In this document: positions 58,454-64,000 of the stretch, piece by piece
Layout: the number at the start of each line of letters is the position of its first letter
Position numbering within the stretch: the first letter of the stretch is position 1
Assembly: GCA_022774865.1 (NCBI GenBank)
Contig: JALFLH010000005.1
Location: 1-64,000, forward strand
Reading direction: 5' to 3'
Length of the DNA stretch: 64,000 bases
Source of the DNA: Clostridiales bacterium
Lineage (GTDB): Bacteria > Bacillota > Clostridia > Oscillospirales > Oscillospiraceae
Notes under the pieces: model-generated
The model's input: only the letters and a program-made list of their open reading frames with translations
The model's database searches: none
What the model was told of the DNA's origin: nothing
Translations under genes and position numbers: made by a program

Positions 58454-59809
58454 TTATTGTTCCAGAATCACCGGGCCGTTATTCGCGGCCAGCGCAGCCT
58501 GAATGTAGGCGGCGGCTTCGGCGGCAGGTAGCTTCACCTGCTCGCCTGTGGCCATATTTTTCACAGAGCAGACACCCGCGGCGATTTCGTCCTCACCCAG
58601 CAGTACCGCAAAGGGTACACCCAGCTTGTCGGCATAGGCCATCTTCTGCTTGAACTTCTTCTGCTCGCCGTAGAGCTGCACCCGCAGTCCCCCGGCACGC
58701 AGGGTCTGTGCCAGCGCAATGGCCGGGGCGGGATCGGCAGTCATGGGCAGCACCAGCGCGTCCGCCGGCGCGGTGGGCAGCGCGGGATTCAGCAGGTTCT
58801 GCTCGTCCAGCACATAGAAAAGTCTCGTCAGGCCGATGGAAATACCCACACCGGGCAGGGGCTTGTCGATATAGTAGCCCGCCAGATTGTCATACCGGCC
58901 GCCGGAGCAGACGGAGCCGATCTCCGGGTGATCCAGCAGGGTGGTTTCATAGACAGTGCCCGTGTAGTAGTCCAGCCCCCGGGCAATGGTCAGATCGACG
59001 GCAAAATTCTGTTCCGGCACGCCAAAGGCGGACAGATTGGCTGTCACGGCTTTTAGTTCCGCAAGGCCCTGATCGTACACCTCGTTCCGGCCGGCATAGC
59101 CCTCCAGATCGGCAAGCACCTGTTCATTGGAGCCGAAAATGGCAATGAACTTCAGAATTTCCTCTGCCTGATCGCCGGAAAGGCCGCAGTCCTCGGTCAG
59201 AATGGCCTTCACCTTCTCCGCGCCGATCTTGTCCAGTTTGTCCACGGTGCGCATGATATCGCCGCTTTTATCGCTCAGGCCAAGCATGGCATAGAAACCG
59301 TTGAGAATCTTCCGGTTGTTGACCCGAATTTGGAACCGGGTCAGGCCGAAGCCCCGGAACACATTATAAATAATCGCCGGAATTTCCGCCTCGTTCAGAA
59401 TATCCAGCTTACCGTCGCCGATGATGTCGATATCGGCCTGATAAAACTCCCGGAAACGGCCGCGCTGCGCCCGCTCGCCCCGGTAGACCTTGCTGATCTG
59501 GAACCGGCGGAAAGGGAAAGCCAGCTCGTTATAGTGCAGCGCCACATATTTCGCCAGCGGGACGGTCAGATCGAACCGCAGCGCCAGATCGCTGTCGCCC
59601 TTCTGAAAGCGGTAAATCTGCTTTTCTGTCTCTCCGCCGCCCTTGGCCAGCAGAATCTGGGCATCCTCAATGACCGGGGTATCCAGCGGAGCAAAGCCGT
59701 AGGACGCGTAGGTCTTGCGCAGAATCTCCGTCATCCGCTCGAACTGAATCTGCTTGCTGGGCAGCAGCTCCATAAATCCGGACAGCGTCCGGGGTTTGAT
59801 AATTTCCAT
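58454..59809 (-). CDS. hisS: Histidyl-tRNA synthetase
   Basis: A 451-residue class II synthetase. Motif 2 (VYRGERAQRGRFREFYQADID), the histidine-specific ARGLDYYTGTVYE, and motif 3 (GVGISIGLTRLFYVL) are present, with a C-terminal anticodon-binding domain (about 350-451). The N-terminus PRTLSGFMELLP is usual for Clostridia. The ATG at 59809 follows GGAGG by 10 bases, so the longer frame to 59860 is not used. No T-box leader is seen. The leader instead has the element shared with deoD. Confidence 0.95.
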   Translation of the reverse strand: MEIIKPRTLSGFMELLPSKQIQFERMTEILRKTYASYGFAPLDTPVIEDAQILLAKGGGETEKQIYRFQKGDSDLALRFDLTVPLAKYVALHYNELAFPFRRFQISKVYRGERAQRGRFREFYQADIDIIGDGKLDILNEAEIPAIIYNVFRGFGLTRFQIRVNNRKILNGFYAMLGLSDKSGDIMRTVDKLDKIGAEKVKAILTEDCGLSGDQAEEILKFIAIFGSNEQVLADLEGYAGRNEVYDQGLAELKAVTANLSAFGVPEQNFAVDLTIARGLDYYTGTVYETTLLDHPEIGSVCSGGRYDNLAGYYIDKPLPGVGISIGLTRLFYVLDEQNLLNPALPTAPADALVLPMTADPAPAIALAQTLRAGGLRVQLYGEQKKFKQKMAYADKLGVPFAVLLGEDEIAAGVCSVKNMATGEQVKLPAAEAAAYIQAALAANNGPVILEQ

Positions 59810-59820
59810 AGAATCGGAAC

Positions 59821-59913
59821 CTCCAAAGGTAAATAGAGTCAGGCGTGGAAAGTGGAGCATAAAGAGCGAAGAGTGAAGATACTGCTCTCTCCACTCTCAA
59901 ATCTTCACTCTTC
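59821..59913 (-). repeat. hisS leader: inverted repeat and deoD-like element
   Basis: A perfect 13-base inverted repeat, GAAGAGTGAAGAT/ATCTTCACTCTTC (59868-59880 and 59901-59913, 20-base loop), lies between mgsA and hisS. Read toward hisS, TATCTTCACTCTT, then ACTTTCCACGCCTGACTCTA and GGAGG repeat the layout found before deoD (39373-39415). An inner CTCCACT/AGTGGAG pair adds internal repetition. Confidence 0.6.
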
Positions 59914-59920
59914 AATCTGA

Positions 59921-60334
59921 TTAGTATTTTGGTTTGGAATGAAGCATCTCACGCCAATCCAGATCGCCGCGCTGCAGGCCCATGATGAACATTTCCGCCG
60001 AAGCCAGATTGGTGGCAATGGGAACATTGTGCTTATCGCAGTGGCGGATGGTTTCAATCATCTGGGCATCATCCCAGGGATCGGTGGTATTGGGATCGGT
60101 AAAGAGCAGCACCAGATCGATTTCGTTGTAGGCAATGCGGGCGTTGATCTGCTGGTGGCCGCCCTGCTTATGGCTCAGGAGCAGGGTGATCGGCAGGCCG
60201 GTGTTGTCGGCAATCAGGCGGCCGGTGGTGGCCGTGGCGAACAGGTTATGCTTCATCAGAACGCTTTTATAGGCAGTGCAGAACTGAACCATCAGTTCTT
60301 TCTTTTTGTCGTGCGCCAAAAATGCGATATTCAC
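59921..60334 (-). CDS. mgsA: Methylglyoxal synthase
   Basis: MgsA converts dihydroxyacetone phosphate to methylglyoxal, relieving phosphosugar stress. The 137 residues include the N-terminal IAFLAHDKKK, ATATTGRLI at the phosphate site, the catalytic Asp region FTDPNTTDPWDDAQM, and SHKQGGHQQI. Many Clostridia place it beside min genes, as here, 28 bases after minD. Confidence 0.95.
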   Translation of the reverse strand: MNIAFLAHDKKKELMVQFCTAYKSVLMKHNLFATATTGRLIADNTGLPITLLLSHKQGGHQQINARIAYNEIDLVLLFTDPNTTDPWDDAQMIETIRHCDKHNVPIATNLASAEMFIMGLQRGDLDWREMLHSKPKY

Positions 60335-60362
60335 AACATTTCACTCCTTATTAACTCAGTAA

Positions 60363-61103
60363 TCACCGGATTTTAATGGGTTCCGGCAGTCCCTGAATGC
60401 GGTAGGCAATCCGGCGGCAGGCCTGAGCGGCACCGCAGCGGGGGCGGTATTTCAGCAGCGGCTGGCCAAACGCGGCGGCAAGCGTTACATTGGGATCCTC
60501 CGGAATGATGCCCAGCAGCGGCAGACCGGCAGTGTCCATCACATCGTCGATGGTCAGCTCCATGGCATTCACCATTTTCCGGTTCACCCGGTTGACAATC
60601 AGGCGGACATTGGTCTTGCCCATCAGCTCCAGCAGCTCGCCTGCCCGGGATGCGTCCCGGATGGCGCCGGGGCCGGGCAGCGTGACCAGAATGCAGCGGT
60701 CGGCGAACCGGGAAACCAGGTGGAACCCGGTGTCCACACCGGCAGGCGCGTCCAGAAATACATAATCAAACTGGGCTCTGGCCTCGGAGAGCATGGCGCC
60801 GAAAGCCTCGGTGTCAATCGCTTCCGGGGCGCAGTTCATGGGCGCTGTGAGAAAGGATAGCTTGGGGAACTGGGGATGCACCTCAGCACGGGAGAGCGGG
60901 TAGCTTCCCTGACACACGTCCAGAAAGGAAAGGGTGCCGCAGTCGGACAGACCCAGGGAGATATCCAGATTCCGCAGCCCCACGTCGCAGTCGATGCACA
61001 GCACCCGCGCATCGGACGCGGCCAGCGCTGCGGCAACCCCGGCGCAGACCGAGGTTTTTCCCGTTCCGCCCTTGCCGGACAGAACCGCGATCAATTCGCC
61101 CAC
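60363..61103 (-). CDS. minD: MinD-like septum-site ATPase
   Basis: A 246-residue deviant Walker ATPase. SGKGGTGKTS (near residues 9-18) is the MinD/ParA P-loop, VLCIDCDVGLRNLDISLGL is Walker A-prime-type, DYVFLDAPAG is Walker B, and VNRVNRKMV continues the family. MinD recruits the division inhibitor MinC to the membrane. The C-terminus (RRIAYRIQGLPEPIKIR) is short and lacks an evident amphipathic membrane-targeting helix, and neither minC nor minE is adjacent. The GTG at 61103 follows GGGAGGAG. A related FlhG/ParA-like role is possible. Confidence 0.82.
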   Translation of the reverse strand: MGELIAVLSGKGGTGKTSVCAGVAAALAASDARVLCIDCDVGLRNLDISLGLSDCGTLSFLDVCQGSYPLSRAEVHPQFPKLSFLTAPMNCAPEAIDTEAFGAMLSEARAQFDYVFLDAPAGVDTGFHLVSRFADRCILVTLPGPGAIRDASRAGELLELMGKTNVRLIVNRVNRKMVNAMELTIDDVMDTAGLPLLGIIPEDPNVTLAAAFGQPLLKYRPRCGAAQACRRIAYRIQGLPEPIKIR

Positions 61104-61137
61104 GCACAGACTCCTCCCACAAAGATGCTTTAGGCAT

Positions 61138-61166
61138 ATTATAATGGAATATCGCACAAAATGCAA
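61138..61166 (-). promoter_or_regulatory. minD-mgsA promoter
   Basis: Minus-strand TTGCAT (61161-61166), 17-base spacer, perfect TATAAT (61138-61143), 35 bases before the minD start. Confidence 0.65.
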
Positions 61167-61359
61167 GAGCAAATCCAGCATTTTCCAAAGTTTTTTCATC
61201 AGAATCACCAAACAACCGATGCCCGATTCAACCATAACCGCACGTTTTCCGCAGATTTTCCGCCTGTAAGGAATCAAATCCCCCTTCCCCGCCGCCCCAA
61301 TATGCTGTCATGTTCACGGCGGCTTAACAAATTATTTACGGAAAAGTCGAATTTGCCTC

Positions 61360-61388
61360 TTGCTTTTTTCTTCCAAGTGCGGTATGAT
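61360..61388 (+). promoter_or_regulatory. groESL promoter
   Basis: TTGCTT (61360-61365), 17-base spacer, TATGAT (61383-61388), immediately upstream of CIRCE. The rest of 61167-61359 shows nothing I can name. Confidence 0.75.
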
Positions 61389-61391
61389 ATG

Positions 61392-61418
61392 TTAGCACTC
61401 AGGAAAGCAGAGTGCTAA
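61392..61418 (+). promoter_or_regulatory. CIRCE operator (HrcA site)
   Basis: The canonical TTAGCACTC-9 bases-GAGTGCTAA inverted repeat, both arms perfect. It spans the expected groESL transcription start, so HrcA represses the operon until heat shock. Confidence 0.98.
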
Positions 61419-61491
61419 ATCATGTAGATAAATGCGGAGCTGGCTTGCCTGAATCCGCAGTCTAAATACATTTTGTATGGAGGAATCACAC

Positions 61492-63416
<1,925 letters not shown>

Positions 63417-63429
63417 GATTCAGCCCCTT

Positions 63430-63462
63430 ATCCCTCCGGCTCCCCCGCTGGAGGGATTTTTT
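63430..63462 (+). terminator. Terminator after groEL
   Basis: ATCCCTCC/GGAGGGAT (63430-63437 and 63450-63457), 12-base loop, then TTTTT. Confidence 0.85.
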
Positions 63463-63464
63463 CT

Positions 63465-63493
63465 TTGACACACCTTTTATTTCGGAGTATAGT
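63465..63493 (+). promoter_or_regulatory. Promoter of the edge membrane-protein gene
   Basis: Perfect TTGACA (63465-63470), 17-base spacer, TATAGT (63488-63493), directly after the groEL terminator. Confidence 0.75.
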
Positions 63494-63513
63494 AGTAGCA
63501 GGGAGTGATGTTC

Positions 63514-64000
63514 ATGAAAAAGGAACAAATCAAGCATATGATCAATCTGTGTTTCTTTCCGGTGCTGCTGATTGTGCTCGGGCTGGTTCTTGCCCTTCGC
63601 CCGGACTCCGCCGTCGCCCTGCTCACCCGGGTGCTGGGTTGGATTCTGATTCTGGGCGGCATTGGCAAGGTGCTGGCCATTCTCGCCTTCCGGGACTATT
63701 ACGGTCTGGTCGGCTGGCTCTGGGCGGCGGTTTTTCTGGCCACCGGCATTTTCTTTCTGACTGACCCGCTGATCCTGGCCAAATCCATCGGTCTGGTCGT
63801 GGGAATTCTGCTGATCGTCGAGGGTGTGGACGGCTTGCGCACCGCGCTGCGGCTTAAAGCTGTCGGCCTGCCCTATCTGACAGGTTTGATTTTAGGCATC
63901 GTTACGCTGGCCGCCGGTATGGTGCTGATTCTTGTTCCCATGACCGCCTCCCGGGTGGCGATTACCATCTGCGGCGTGGTTATCACCATTGTGGGCATCG
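63514..64000 (+). CDS. DUF308/HdeD-like membrane protein, cut by the window edge
   Basis: The first 162 codons of a gene that runs off the right edge. The translation starts MKKEQIKHMINLCFF and shows paired hydrophobic helices with short loops (LLIVLGLVLALRPDSA, LLTRVLGWILILGGIGKVLA, LTDPLILAKSIGLVVGILLIVEG, YLTGLILGIVTLAAGMVLIL), the DUF308/HdeD repeat pattern. AGGGAG lies 8 bases before the ATG at 63514. HdeD is linked to acid stress in enterobacteria, but the role in Clostridia is not known. Confidence 0.75.
   Translation, partial: MKKEQIKHMINLCFFPVLLIVLGLVLALRPDSAVALLTRVLGWILILGGIGKVLAILAFRDYYGLVGWLWAAVFLATGIFFLTDPLILAKSIGLVVGILLIVEGVDGLRTALRLKAVGLPYLTGLILGIVTLAAGMVLILVPMTASRVAITICGVVITIVGI

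Noticed and set aside
59810-59920. T-box leader for hisS
   Set aside because: No T-box consensus, specifier loop or antiterminator is visible. The region is only about 110 bases long and made of short repeats.

Overview
The window looks like chromosome from a spore-forming, moderately GC-rich Clostridia (Firmicutes), most like the Oscillospiraceae/Ruminococcaceae. Three lines of sequence evidence point there. Sporulation genes are present (dipicolinate synthase A/B, bofA, yabP-yabQ next to divIC and an S1 protein in the Bacillus order). Firmicute replication and regulatory genes are present (DnaD with a DnaI/DnaC-type loader, long-form HPF, a groE operon under CIRCE). Other features fit too: a folate ECF S component behind a THF riboswitch, DUF4364, and strong sigma-A promoters with A-rich upstream tracts. 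Nearly all of the DNA is ordinary core genome. I see no defence system, CRISPR array, prophage or intact insertion sequence.

Layout. 1-413: minus-strand tandem promoters, with UP-like A tracts, firing leftward off the window, probably into an rRNA operon. 414-5041: hpf, DUF4364, dpaAB, nadE. 5211-13131: a starch/maltodextrin block (TraX-family protein, alpha-amylase lipoprotein, MalG, MalF, MalE, 4-alpha-glucanotransferase). 13202-17290: a minus-strand run thyA > folA > HAD > glycogen debranching enzyme. 17524-23723: N-acylglucosamine 2-epimerase, a secreted GH24/SH3 lysozyme, mnmA, DUF2284, a Noc/ParB-like protein. 23912-29022: THF riboswitch and FolT-like S component, trmB-mnmG, an M14 peptidase. 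29033-37914: GH2 glycosidase, GPH sugar symporter, divergent AraC regulator, and a heterodimeric ABC exporter. 37985-47037: nucleoside salvage (tdk, deoC, deoD, deoB, cdd, then a BmpA/NupOPQ-type ABC importer).

47038-47751 is the only clearly accessory-looking stretch. It has no confident gene, but holds stacked hairpins resembling a transfer origin, two terminators and ambiguous tiny ORFs, and it abuts the 3' end of a tRNA-Leu gene. 47881-50965: yfbR, a HAD phosphatase, dnaI/dnaC, dnaD. 51360-55119: bofA overlapping a xanthine/uracil permease, and ftsH. 55370-58087: yabP-yabQ-divIC-S1 protein, a FabG-like reductase, rpiB. 58127-61103: a small unknown protein, hisS, mgsA, minD. 61360-63416: CIRCE-groES-groEL. 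The right edge cuts a DUF308-like membrane protein.

How the genes work together. The amylase lipoprotein, MalEFG, MalQ and the debranching enzyme make a starch-to-glucose route, but the transporter ATPase is not here. The GH2/GPH/AraC trio is a second sugar locus. The nucleoside importer feeds Cdd, PNP, DeoB and DeoC, which convert nucleosides to pentose phosphates and acetaldehyde/glyceraldehyde-3-phosphate. Tdk, thyA, folA, the folate S component and the purine permease complete the pyrimidine, purine and folate supply. The most interesting small-scale signals are the terminator stem that also carries the start signals of the M14 peptidase, a shared 5'-leader element before deoD and hisS, the oriT-like scar beside tRNA-Leu, the extended FolT, and a MinD with no partners and no obvious membrane-targeting tail.
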